A stretch of 7,428 nt of DNA from assembly GCA_031553435.1 (NCBI GenBank), contig JAVBLQ010000145.1, positions 1 through 7,428 on the forward strand. The letters are read 5' to 3'. Every line of letters begins with the position of its first letter. Positions within the stretch are counted from its first letter, which is position 1. This DNA comes from JAVBLQ01 sp031553435 (GTDB lineage: Bacteria; Bacteroidota; Bacteroidia; Bacteroidales; Azobacteroidaceae). The notes under the pieces were generated by a model, which did not search any database, was not told where the DNA came from, and saw nothing but the letters and a program-made list of their open reading frames with translations. Below, one piece after another: positions 1 through 5,738 of the stretch. The position numbers and the translations under genes were made by a program.

Positions 1-1
1 A

Positions 2-253
2 GCAGGGCTATTGCTGGCCTTAGCCTTACCGGCAGGTGCGCAAGGCCTGTATGGCAACAAGAAACAGGCGGCAAAGGAAGAAACGGCTGCCTCCAAACCG
101 ATGTTCCGCTCTACACAGGAAGACTGGGACCCGGAAAACCCAGGTGACCCCAACCCGACGGAAACTCTACCTGTAGGCGAAGGAACACTCATGCTGGCAC
201 TCCTTGTTGGTGCAAAATTTATGATAGAAAAGAAATTACGAATTAGGAAATGA
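2..253 (+). CDS. Small exported protein with PVGEG-type C-terminal hydrophobic tail (5' end missing)
   Basis: The frame is open from the first bases of the window to the TGA at 251-253, so the true start lies upstream. The visible beginning (AGLLLALALPAGAQG) reads like the end of a signal peptide with a cleavage site near AQG. A polar Pro/Asp/Asn-rich stretch follows (DPENPGDPNP), then a C-terminal block PVGEGTLMLALLVGAKF and a basic end (KKLRIRK). That Pro-x-Gly-(E/D)-Gly, hydrophobic, basic layout resembles the tail of many short Bacteroidetes surface proteins; I recall such proteins beside FISUMP genes. It could be a membrane anchor or a sorting signal, but its function is unknown. A TTG at 11 would be a possible start but would leave a clipped signal peptide. 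Base composition is richer in G+C than in the following genes. Confidence 0.6.
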   Translation, partial: AGLLLALALPAGAQGLYGNKKQAAKEETAASKPMFRSTQEDWDPENPGDPNPTETLPVGEGTLMLALLVGAKFMIEKKLRIRK

Positions 254-341
254 AAAATAATCATGCTTTTGTCTGTATGGGTGCAATATTTTGTATCCAT
301 ATCACAACAATATTAATAAAAACAACAATAAGCAACATATT

Positions 342-1532
342 ATGAAAATAAAACAATTACTGATTGCCACTCTGGCAACACTTTTTATTCTTTCCTCCAC
401 TGCACAAGTACGTATCGGAGGTAATACCGTCGCTGAGCAAGGAGCTATACTTGATTTATCGTCCACCACTTATACTGGAGGATTGAAGCTACCCAATATA
501 ACTATTACTGATTTGGGTAAAATTCCGAACACTTTCACGGATGTTTCCGTACAAGGCCAGGATACGAACCAGAGCCTGAAAGGCTTAATGGTTTACAACA
601 CAACCGCCTCTACAGGCATTGAAACCGGCGTTTACACTTGGAACGGCGACAATTGGGTTAAATCTGGAGATAATACTTTGACAGGTACCCCTGCCGATTG
701 GGTAACCACCAATGGTGCTATTGGTGACGGAACCTATGAAAGTAACTTTATAAATGTTTGTCCTACCACTAATGTGCTGATTACTGCTAAATCGGGCTAT
801 ACACTTTCTAATGTGGTAAATGGAAGTCTTTCAGGTAATGTGGTTACTTTCAAGACTGTAGGTTACGAAACAATGTTGGGTTCTGTTACAGTAACGAATA
901 ATGGCAAGATAAATGTTGTTTATGTAACCGTCAATCCATGCGATTGTGGAATAAACGGTGTAGCCGTTTCACAAACCATCGGTACAAATTTATACTTGAC
1001 ACACCGCTATGCTACAGGTACAAATGGAGCTTACCAATGCTGGATGGTTGAAAACCTGAAAGAAGGAGACTACAATCCTAATTCCAATGTATTGGGAGCT
1101 ACCGGTCGTGCTGATATTAATGGCTATGGAGGCAATGGTTCAACTAGTAGTGGAGGTGGTCCCTATGCTTTAGGTGCTAGAGGTTATTATTATACTTGGT
1201 ATCAGTCACAAAATGCATGTCCATCAGGTTGGTCATTATCTACTGAAGATCAATACGATAAATTATTTGGTTTGAATGGACAAACCAAAGTAATGGGAGA
1301 AGCTGATTCAACTACTAGTGATGGTCGTTGGTGGCATGGAACTATTGCTGGGGAAACTTCTATTGCTGGAGGTTTCAGCCTTGTTAGCGATGCTTGGTAT
1401 CGTTGGGGGATTGGCGGCTTTTGGTGGGCATCTGGTGATACTGGAAGGGTCTATTATGGTGGTAGCAGTGGTTGGTTGGATACAAGTACAGAAATCAACT
1501 TTTGGTACGCTGTTCGTTGCGTCAAAAATTAA
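342..1532 (+). CDS. Secreted FISUMP-domain protein (Fibrobacter succinogenes major paralogous domain)
   Basis: The product is 396 residues from the ATG at 342. A TTG at 291 is in frame, but the segment between is Asn/Lys-rich and unlike coding sequence, and the ATG gives a clean signal peptide (MKIKQLLIATLATLFILSSTAQ). Residues about 23-107 form an N-terminal module containing GAILDLSST and GLKLPNITITDLGKIP, repeated in the next gene. Residues about 110-200 resemble a beta-rich spacer and end at a CDCG motif (200-203). The C-terminal third has FISUMP hallmarks: WMVENLK (234-240), many Gly/Tyr/Trp residues, CPSGW (293-297), and a closing YAVRCVKN. FISUMP proteins are abundant secreted or surface proteins of Fibrobacteres and Bacteroidetes; their biochemical role is not settled. 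No Por-type sorting domain is visible. The match to the family is strong; the cellular role is inferred. Confidence 0.85.
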   Translation: MKIKQLLIATLATLFILSSTAQVRIGGNTVAEQGAILDLSSTTYTGGLKLPNITITDLGKIPNTFTDVSVQGQDTNQSLKGLMVYNTTASTGIETGVYTWNGDNWVKSGDNTLTGTPADWVTTNGAIGDGTYESNFINVCPTTNVLITAKSGYTLSNVVNGSLSGNVVTFKTVGYETMLGSVTVTNNGKINVVYVTVNPCDCGINGVAVSQTIGTNLYLTHRYATGTNGAYQCWMVENLKEGDYNPNSNVLGATGRADINGYGGNGSTSSGGGPYALGARGYYYTWYQSQNACPSGWSLSTEDQYDKLFGLNGQTKVMGEADSTTSDGRWWHGTIAGETSIAGGFSLVSDAWYRWGIGGFWWASGDTGRVYYGGSSGWLDTSTEINFWYAVRCVKN

Positions 1533-1546
1533 TATTTAATCCAGAA

Positions 1547-1576
1547 TCCACTGATAATCAAGATAATATCAGAGGA
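1547..1576. repeat. Inverted repeat between the two paralogues
   Basis: The arms TCCACTGATA (1547-1556) and TATCAGAGGA (1567-1576) pair except for one central A-A mismatch, around a 10-base loop. The hairpin lies just after the FISUMP stop codon and has no T-run, so it is not a convincing terminator. It may be an mRNA-stabilising or attenuating hairpin, or chance. Confidence 0.35.
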
Positions 1577-1626
1577 TTACAGTCCAAATCCGCAATAACA
1601 GTATAAACAACAAAATATAATGATAT

Positions 1627-1998
1627 ATGAAGATTAAATATTTATTAATGATTACATTAGCAATCCTGTTTATTCTTCCCGCTACTGCTCAGGTACGTGT
1701 TGGAAGTTTGGATGCACCAGAGAAAGGCGCAATTCTTGATTTATCATCTACTTCTTTTGTAGGTGGTTTAAAACTGCCTAATGTTACCATTACGGACTTA
1801 GGTAAAATTCCAATTGCCTTTACGGATGCTTCCGTACAAGGCCAGGACGTGAACCAAAATCTCAAAGGTTTGATGGTTTACAATATGATTGCCTCTACAG
1901 GTATTGAAATCGGTGTTTATGTTTGGGATGGCGACAACTGGATTAGTTTTGGTTCGAATGCTCCGGTGCCTCCTCCTACTCAGGGTACATTACCATAA
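1627..1998 (+). CDS. Short secreted paralogue of the FISUMP protein N-terminus, lacking the FISUMP domain
   Basis: The ATG at 1627 opens a 123-residue product with a signal peptide (MKIKYLLMITLAILFILPATAQ). Aligned by hand to residues 1-106 of the preceding protein it matches at about 78 of 106 positions without gaps, including GAILDLSST, GGLKLPN, TITDLGKIP, SVQGQD and LKGLMVYN. After the shared GDNW the sequence changes to a Pro-rich end (VPPPTQGTLP) and stops. No FISUMP remnant can be recognised in the DNA after the stop. Either the gene lost its C-terminal part after tandem duplication, or the N-terminal module exists as a stand-alone secreted protein. The gap to the upstream gene is 94 bases and no promoter is obvious, so co-transcription is possible. 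Function unknown. Confidence 0.7.
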   Translation: MKIKYLLMITLAILFILPATAQVRVGSLDAPEKGAILDLSSTSFVGGLKLPNVTITDLGKIPIAFTDASVQGQDVNQNLKGLMVYNMIASTGIEIGVYVWDGDNWISFGSNAPVPPPTQGTLP

Positions 1999-2064
1999 TT
2001 TTTCAAGCATTAACATGGAAAGAATCTTACGTCATATATATGATTATCTAACAGTTTAACTGGT

Positions 2065-2109
2065 ATACATCATCAGAATTGATAATATAAATTAATTTTG
2101 ATGATGTAT
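2065..2109. repeat. AT-rich hairpin after the paralogue gene, possible terminator
   Basis: The arms ATACATCATCAGAATT (2065-2080) and AATTTTGATGATGTAT (2094-2109) pair at 15 of 16 positions around a 13-base loop. A T-rich stretch follows (2115-2122), so it could end transcription of the surface-protein genes. It is also the first of three similar-looking long inverted repeats in 300 bases, so it may be mobile-element debris. Confidence 0.5.
2089..2108. repeat. 20-bp direct repeat, copy 1 (partner at 2780-2799)
   Basis: AAATTAATTTTGATGATGTA here and AAATTAATTTTGACGATGTA at 2780-2799 match at 19 of 20 positions. Copy 1 overlaps the right arm of the 2065-2109 hairpin. The two copies bracket the region richest in hairpins. 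Confidence 0.5.
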
Positions 2110-2142
2110 TCATATATTTTTTCGTTGTGAAATGGAAAAAAG

Positions 2143-2287
2143 AGAGATTCAACACAGGAATATTTCATATACAAATATAATTATTTGGGTGAAACATCAG
2201 ATAATTATATTCTTTATTAAAAACAAACACAAAATGAAATAGAGTATTGAAGTCTGCTTAAGAAGGCAATACCTGTGTTGAAACTCT
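2143..2287. mobile_element. 145-bp MITE-like element with 19-bp imperfect terminal inverted repeats
   Basis: The left arm AGAGATTCAACACAGGAAT (2143-2161) and the right arm ATACCTGTGTTGAAACTCT (2269-2287) are reverse complements at 17 of 19 positions, including an uninterrupted 11-base core TTCAACACAGG. The 107 bases between are AT-rich and have no open frame of note. A short non-coding segment bounded by inverted repeats is the form of a miniature inverted-repeat element. No clear target-site duplication is visible at the edges, so it could instead be a long regulatory stem. Confidence 0.4.
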
Positions 2288-2308
2288 TTAAATAACTGAA
2301 AACTGTGA

Positions 2309-2357
2309 ATAAGTACATGGTAAAAGTTAGTTTATACTATTTTTACTATGTACTTAT
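2309..2357. repeat. Long AT-rich hairpin
   Basis: The arms ATAAGTACATGGTAAAA (2309-2325) and TTTTACTATGTACTTAT (2341-2357) pair at 16 of 17 positions around a 15-base loop. There is no T-run and no gene close by on either side. It is similar in arm and loop length to the 2065-2109 hairpin but not in sequence. Confidence 0.5.
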
Positions 2358-2466
2358 GAACATTAGACCAGCAATCCTGAATCTTAATAGCAAATGAATT
2401 TAAAGATCATTGATAAACAATCATTTGACTCAAAATTTATATCGAACTCATTTACTTATTTAAATG

Positions 2467-2521
2467 ACGACCTTGATAAGCGTTATTCAACGACCTTGAT
2501 AAGCGTTATTCGACGACCTTG
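2467..2521. repeat. 23-bp tandem repeat, about 2.4 copies
   Basis: The 22-base core ACGACCTTGATAAGCGTTATTC occurs at 2467-2488 and again, identically, at 2490-2511. A third copy begins at 2513 (ACGACCTTG) and then changes into the hairpin region. The period is 23 bases. It could be an iteron-like protein-binding array or replication slippage; nothing around it decides. Confidence 0.75.
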
Positions 2522-2621
2522 TGAATGTCCTCGAAACGGGCAACTATAAATAACCGCGGGTGAAACCCGTGGAGATCAGAAAAACCATACACTATTACGT
2601 CCCTGAAAGGGGCGAATGTCC
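2521..2621. repeat. REP-like cluster of hairpins with purine triloops
   Basis: Three stem-loops follow one another. CTCG-AAA-CGGG occupies 2530-2540. CCGCGGGT-GAA-ACCCGTGG (2554-2572) has one mismatch. CGTCCCT-GAA-AGGGGCG (2598-2614) has one T-G wobble. The first is preceded by, and the last runs into, a near-identical ten-mer (GTGAATGTCC at 2521-2530, GCGAATGTCC at 2612-2621). The segment is more G+C-rich than its surroundings. I recall similar hairpin pairs scattered between genes in Bacteroidales genomes, so this is probably a member of an interspersed repeat family. That identification is from memory. Confidence 0.55.
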
Positions 2622-2676
2622 GAATCGGTTACAATTCAACCCCTTCGAGACAAAAAAGAACTTAACACCCCTGCTT

Positions 2677-2743
2677 GTGAAGGGTGAATTGTGTTTGTCG
2701 CCTCTTCACAACAAGTGAAGCGACCTTCACCATTCACCTTCAC
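2677..2743. repeat. Nested cruciform (hairpin within hairpin)
   Basis: The outer arms are GTGAAGGGTGAAT (2677-2689) and ATTCACCTTCAC (2732-2743), pairing with one bulged base. Inside lie GTCGCCTCTTCAC (2697-2709) and GTGAAGCGAC (2715-2724), which pair with a small bulge around a 5-base loop. The GTGAAG/CTTCAC theme recurs in every arm, which suggests expansion from one short unit. No open frame crosses it. It may be an end of a RAYT- or IS200-type element or part of the same repeat family as 2521-2621. Confidence 0.5.
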
Positions 2744-2767
2744 ATGGATTTCATTTTGAAAATTTAA
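2744..2767. repeat. 24-bp direct repeat, copy 1 (partner at 3241-3264)
   Basis: Bases 2744-2767 (ATGGATTTCATTTTGAAAATT and on to TAA) match 3241-3264 at 22 of 24 positions. The pair is in direct orientation, about 500 bases apart, and lies on either side of the transposase remnant. Confidence 0.6.
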
Positions 2768-2779
2768 GCACTCTCTTCC

Positions 2780-2799
2780 AAATTAATTTTGACGATGTA
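2780..2799. repeat. 20-bp direct repeat, copy 2 (partner at 2089-2108)
   Basis: This is the second copy of the repeat described at 2089-2108, differing at one base. Unlike copy 1 it has no inverted partner beside it. Confidence 0.5.
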
Positions 2800-2926
2800 C
2801 TAAGTTACAACAGTTCGTTCAAAACGTGAATAAATGATTGATAGCAAAATAAGATAGGAATTATTTGGTAAAAACCGCAGGAATACGTATCATTAGGGCA
2901 ATGACTACCAATCGATTGCTCACGAT

Positions 2927-3256
2927 ATGACCCCTGCGATTTATATTCAATATTCAGAGATAGTTCTTAGTGCATTAACAAATGCAAAGTTAAAAATAAA
3001 TAATAACCGTCGCGAATTTATGCTGGAAATATTCCTGTTATACTTGAGCATTCCCAATCGAATTAATTTTCTTCAACTGGGCCGTTACAGTCCCTTTGGA
3101 GAACAGCGCTTTCGCCGGCAATTCGAAAAAGGGTTTGATTTCTTCCCGTTCAATAGCTCCCTGTCATTGTTGTGGGTTTGTGAATTCAGCCCATTTCAAT
3201 GTGAAGTCTTGTTTTCCGACAATTATAAAATCGATGAAATATTGATTTCACTTTGA
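2927..3256 (+). pseudogene. N-terminal remnant of a DDE-type insertion-sequence transposase
   Basis: The frame encodes 109 residues. Residues about 6-80 (YSEIVLSAL; REFMLEIFLLYLSIP; NRINFLQLGRYSPFGEQRFR; RQFEKGFDFFPFN) closely resemble the N-terminal helical DNA-binding part of a Bacteroidetes transposase family of the IS4-like DDE group. Its full-length members run to roughly 400 residues and continue into a catalytic core that starts with an Asp in an AFDPS-type motif. Here the resemblance ends after FNSSLS; the last 28 or so residues do not look like the family, and no catalytic residues are present. The gene is therefore a dead 5' fragment. It may still be translated, but no function is expected. 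The family match is from memory of the motif pattern. Confidence 0.6.
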
Positions 3257-3264
3257 AAATTTAA
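3241..3264. repeat. 24-bp direct repeat, copy 2 (partner at 2744-2767)
   Basis: This copy (ATTGATTTCACTTTGAAAATT and on to TAA) spans the stop codon of the transposase remnant. It differs from copy 1 at two bases. With copy 1 it frames a segment of about 475 bases holding the remnant. Confidence 0.6.
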
Positions 3265-3287
3265 AAGGATAATTCGGTTTATTATTA

Positions 3288-3295
3288 TATTTTTG
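3288..3295 (+). promoter_or_regulatory. Candidate -7 box for the HlyD-family gene
   Basis: TATTTTTG fits the Bacteroidota -7 consensus TAnnTTTG. It would place transcription start close to 3301, leaving a short leader before the ATG at 3329. No convincing -33 TTTG lies 19-21 bases upstream, so this is only a candidate. Confidence 0.35.
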
Positions 3296-3328
3296 TGGTT
3301 CTAAACGCTGCTAAACTTTGTATCCTGC

Positions 3329-4639
3329 ATGAAAGAAAAAGAAATAGAACTGCGAAGTGAAGAATTTCAGGAAGTACTTGGAACCATTCCTCCATGGATT
3401 CAACGTTGGGGGATCACAGTAGTATTCGTTATTGTTACTATCATTCTGACAGGTAGTTCCATTTTCAAATACCCTGATATTATCAGCGCTTCCATGACCC
3501 TAACAGGAACTACGCCACCGGCTTCGATCATCGCCAGAATGCAAGGAAAACTTACGGAATTGAATGTAAAAGATAACCAATTTGTCAAAAAAGGCGATTA
3601 TCTGGCGGTTATCGAAAATTCTTCAAAGACGGCAGATATTTTATTTTTGAAAAATTATCTGAATCAGATCAATAATAACCCGGACTCCATCCGTTCATTT
3701 CCTCCTAAAAAAATGGAATTGGGGAACATGCAATCATTGTATTCTTCTTTCTACATGGCTTTATTTGAATACTCCGAATTTTTGCGATTGAAATACTATC
3801 CTCAGAAAATTAATATGATGAAAAATCGGATCAACCAATACGAAAGCTATTATAAAATCCTGAATCGCCAATCCGAAATAGTAGGAAAACAACTGACTAT
3901 AACCAAAAATCAATTCGACAGAGATTCTTCCTTGAATAAATCCGGAGTCATATCCCTCCAGGATCTGGAAACAAGCAAAAATCAATATCTGCAGGGAAAT
4001 CTTTCTTTGGAAAATATGAATACGACCTTAAAAAACACGGAAATTCAAATTACCCAAATGAAAGAGGGCCTTTTAGACAACGAATATCAATATGTTGAAA
4101 AGAAGAATAATCTGGAAACCCAACTCAAAGGCTACATCACACAGTTGTTAGCAGAAATACAGACATGGGAAATTAATTATGCCCTGATTGCTCCTATTGA
4201 CGGGAAAATTACTTTTACTACTTATTGGGCTGAAAATCAAAATGTAATGGCAGGAGACAATATTTTCAATATTATCCCATCCAATACAGGCGATTTCATC
4301 GGCAAAGCATCATTGCCTATTGCACGGTCGGGAAAAGCCAAAGTCGGACAGAAGGTTAATATTCATTTCCACAATTTTCCTGATGAAGAATTCGGCATGG
4401 TTAAAGGAACTGTTCAGAATATCTCCCTGATTCCTGTAAACGGAAAAGAAAACGGATCGGCTTCTTATGTCGTAGAAATAGAATTATATAACGGACTGAA
4501 AACAACATACAAAAAAGAATTGCCATATCTTCCTTCCATGGAAGCAACAGCAGATATCATAACAGAAGATATATCTTTGCTTCAACGATTTATTATGCCG
4601 TTACGGAAAATATGGAAAGAAGGAATGGATTCGCAATAA
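3329..4639 (+). CDS. HlyD-family membrane-fusion (periplasmic adaptor) protein
   Basis: The product is 436 residues. A short cytoplasmic N-terminus (EEFQEVLGTIPPWIQRWG) leads into one transmembrane segment (about 29-46), followed by FKYPDII. The first half of the biotinyl/lipoyl domain is at about 66-100 (ARMQGKLTELNVKDNQFVKKGD). A long coiled-coil hairpin runs from about 130 to 280, then the second lipoyl half (about 284-316, IAPIDGKITF and AGDNIFNIIP) and a beta-barrel domain to about 410. Such proteins sit in the inner membrane and join an ABC transporter to an outer-membrane channel for type I export. In Bacteroidetes close relatives usually accompany a peptidase-type ABC exporter of small peptides; none is present in this window and the next gene is unrelated. 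All domains appear intact, so it may work with a transporter encoded elsewhere. The upstream flank is transposase debris. Confidence 0.88.
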   Translation: MKEKEIELRSEEFQEVLGTIPPWIQRWGITVVFVIVTIILTGSSIFKYPDIISASMTLTGTTPPASIIARMQGKLTELNVKDNQFVKKGDYLAVIENSSKTADILFLKNYLNQINNNPDSIRSFPPKKMELGNMQSLYSSFYMALFEYSEFLRLKYYPQKINMMKNRINQYESYYKILNRQSEIVGKQLTITKNQFDRDSSLNKSGVISLQDLETSKNQYLQGNLSLENMNTTLKNTEIQITQMKEGLLDNEYQYVEKKNNLETQLKGYITQLLAEIQTWEINYALIAPIDGKITFTTYWAENQNVMAGDNIFNIIPSNTGDFIGKASLPIARSGKAKVGQKVNIHFHNFPDEEFGMVKGTVQNISLIPVNGKENGSASYVVEIELYNGLKTTYKKELPYLPSMEATADIITEDISLLQRFIMPLRKIWKEGMDSQ

Positions 4640-4747
4640 ATTTTTAAAAATGCAGTTTAATTAGTTGGAAGCATTCATACTGTTCATTTTATGAAATTTA
4701 TGAAACATATTTATCATCTCAATGAATAACCAATAAAAATCAAAATA

Positions 4748-5695
4748 ATGGCAAAACTTTTAACCGACAACAAAATAAGCTTTGAAATAGAGCGAATTAT
4801 CATAGAGGCGACCGAACAAATCGTTCTGATTGCTCCCTGTATGAAACTTCATCATCGTTACATTGCCGCATTGCGCAATCAAAAGGTAAATCCCAAATTG
4901 GAAGTGATCGTTGTTTTCGGCAAAAATGAAAATAAATTTTCTCAAGGTACAAGCCAGGAAGATATTGATTTTTTCAAAGATTTTCCAAACGTGCAGATCC
5001 GCCACGAAAAAAGATTGAATACGAAATATTATGCCAATGAAAATACAGGTGTTTTGACTTCAATGGATTTATTAGGTTCATCACAAGATCATAACATCGA
5101 AAGCGGTGTGATGGTCACAACCAAGAATCTGATCGGGAATATCGCCAGTGGAATCAAGGAAAATTTTGATTTGCAAACAAATGAATATTTTCAACAGGTC
5201 ATCAAACAATCCGAACTACTTTTTCATAAAATACCACAATTCAGTGGCGGTGTATTTGGAACCGGATTAAGTAAAAAATATTTGAACTCAAAAGTAGAGG
5301 TAGATATTCTTGCTGGTTTTTTTTCAGCCACCGAAAACGCCAATCTTCCAATGGAAGAAAAACCTACACCTGTTGAAACAAAAGCACCTCAACCAGAAGA
5401 AAAAAAACCTCTGCATGAAGAAATTACTCCTCTACCGGAAGAAAAAATAAATTTCCAGGAAGAACCCAGGCCTGTCCGCCATGGTTATTGTATCAGGACG
5501 GGTATAGAAATACCTTTTAATCCACAAATGCCATTCAGTGGTGAATCTTACCGGAATTGGGCAACATCCGGAAACGAATATCATCCGGAAAATTATTGCC
5601 ATTACAGCGGAGAACGCTCATACGGAGAAACCTGTCATGCAAATCCGATTATGAGGAAAAATTGGGATAAGGCCAGAACAGATTTTGGTTTTTAG
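4748..5695 (+). CDS. PLD-like domain protein with degenerate catalytic motif and zinc-ribbon-like tail
   Basis: The product is 315 residues with no signal peptide. Residues 1-160 resemble the single PLD-like domain found in many Bacteroidetes proteins (EQIVLIAPCMKL, LEVIVVFGKNE, then KYYANENTGVLTSMDLLGSS). Family members usually have LHAKYY here, with catalytic His and Lys; this protein has LNTKYY, so His is replaced by Asn91 while Lys93 remains. Nuclease or phosphodiesterase activity is therefore doubtful. A Pro/Glu-rich linker covers about 197-243. The tail (246-306) has two similar units, YCIRTG...YRNW and YCHYSG...RKNW, resembling a double zinc ribbon, but only Cys248, Cys284 and Cys296 remain. 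I recall Cys-poor tails of this kind in relatives, so this may be a lineage feature. A role in binding nucleic acid is possible but unproven. No promoter is obvious in the 108-base gap upstream. Confidence 0.7.
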   Translation: MAKLLTDNKISFEIERIIIEATEQIVLIAPCMKLHHRYIAALRNQKVNPKLEVIVVFGKNENKFSQGTSQEDIDFFKDFPNVQIRHEKRLNTKYYANENTGVLTSMDLLGSSQDHNIESGVMVTTKNLIGNIASGIKENFDLQTNEYFQQVIKQSELLFHKIPQFSGGVFGTGLSKKYLNSKVEVDILAGFFSATENANLPMEEKPTPVETKAPQPEEKKPLHEEITPLPEEKINFQEEPRPVRHGYCIRTGIEIPFNPQMPFSGESYRNWATSGNEYHPENYCHYSGERSYGETCHANPIMRKNWDKARTDFGF

Positions 5696-5738
5696 ACGAG
5701 TGAAAATTCAAATTCATCATACCTTGTTATAAATATTC

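Noticed and set aside
265..293. TTTTG and TATTTTG upstream of the FISUMP gene as a Bacteroidota promoter
   Set aside because: The -7 box is one base short of TAnnTTTG and the spacing to the upstream TTTG is about 15 rather than 19-21 bases.
1318..1539. A 73-codon plus-strand frame inside the FISUMP gene
   Set aside because: It lies in another frame of the well-supported FISUMP domain and arises from its Gly/Trp-rich codons.
2467..2521. Considered as a CRISPR array because of repeated 22-base units
   Set aside because: The units are nearly contiguous (1-base gaps), with no spacers and no cas genes nearby.
3761..3985. Minus-strand frame within the HlyD-family gene
   Set aside because: It is antisense to the coiled-coil region of an intact gene and has no recognisable features; a similar antisense frame at 3400-3588 was dropped for the same reason.
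4691..4729. A 12-codon peptide frame (MKFMKHIYHLNE) between the HlyD and PLD-like genes, considered as a possible exported peptide
   Set aside because: It is too short, has no leader motif such as a double glycine, and is what an AT-rich gap yields by chance.
4760..5005. Minus-strand frame antisense to the start of the PLD-like gene
   Set aside because: The sense frame has clear domain similarity; the antisense product does not.
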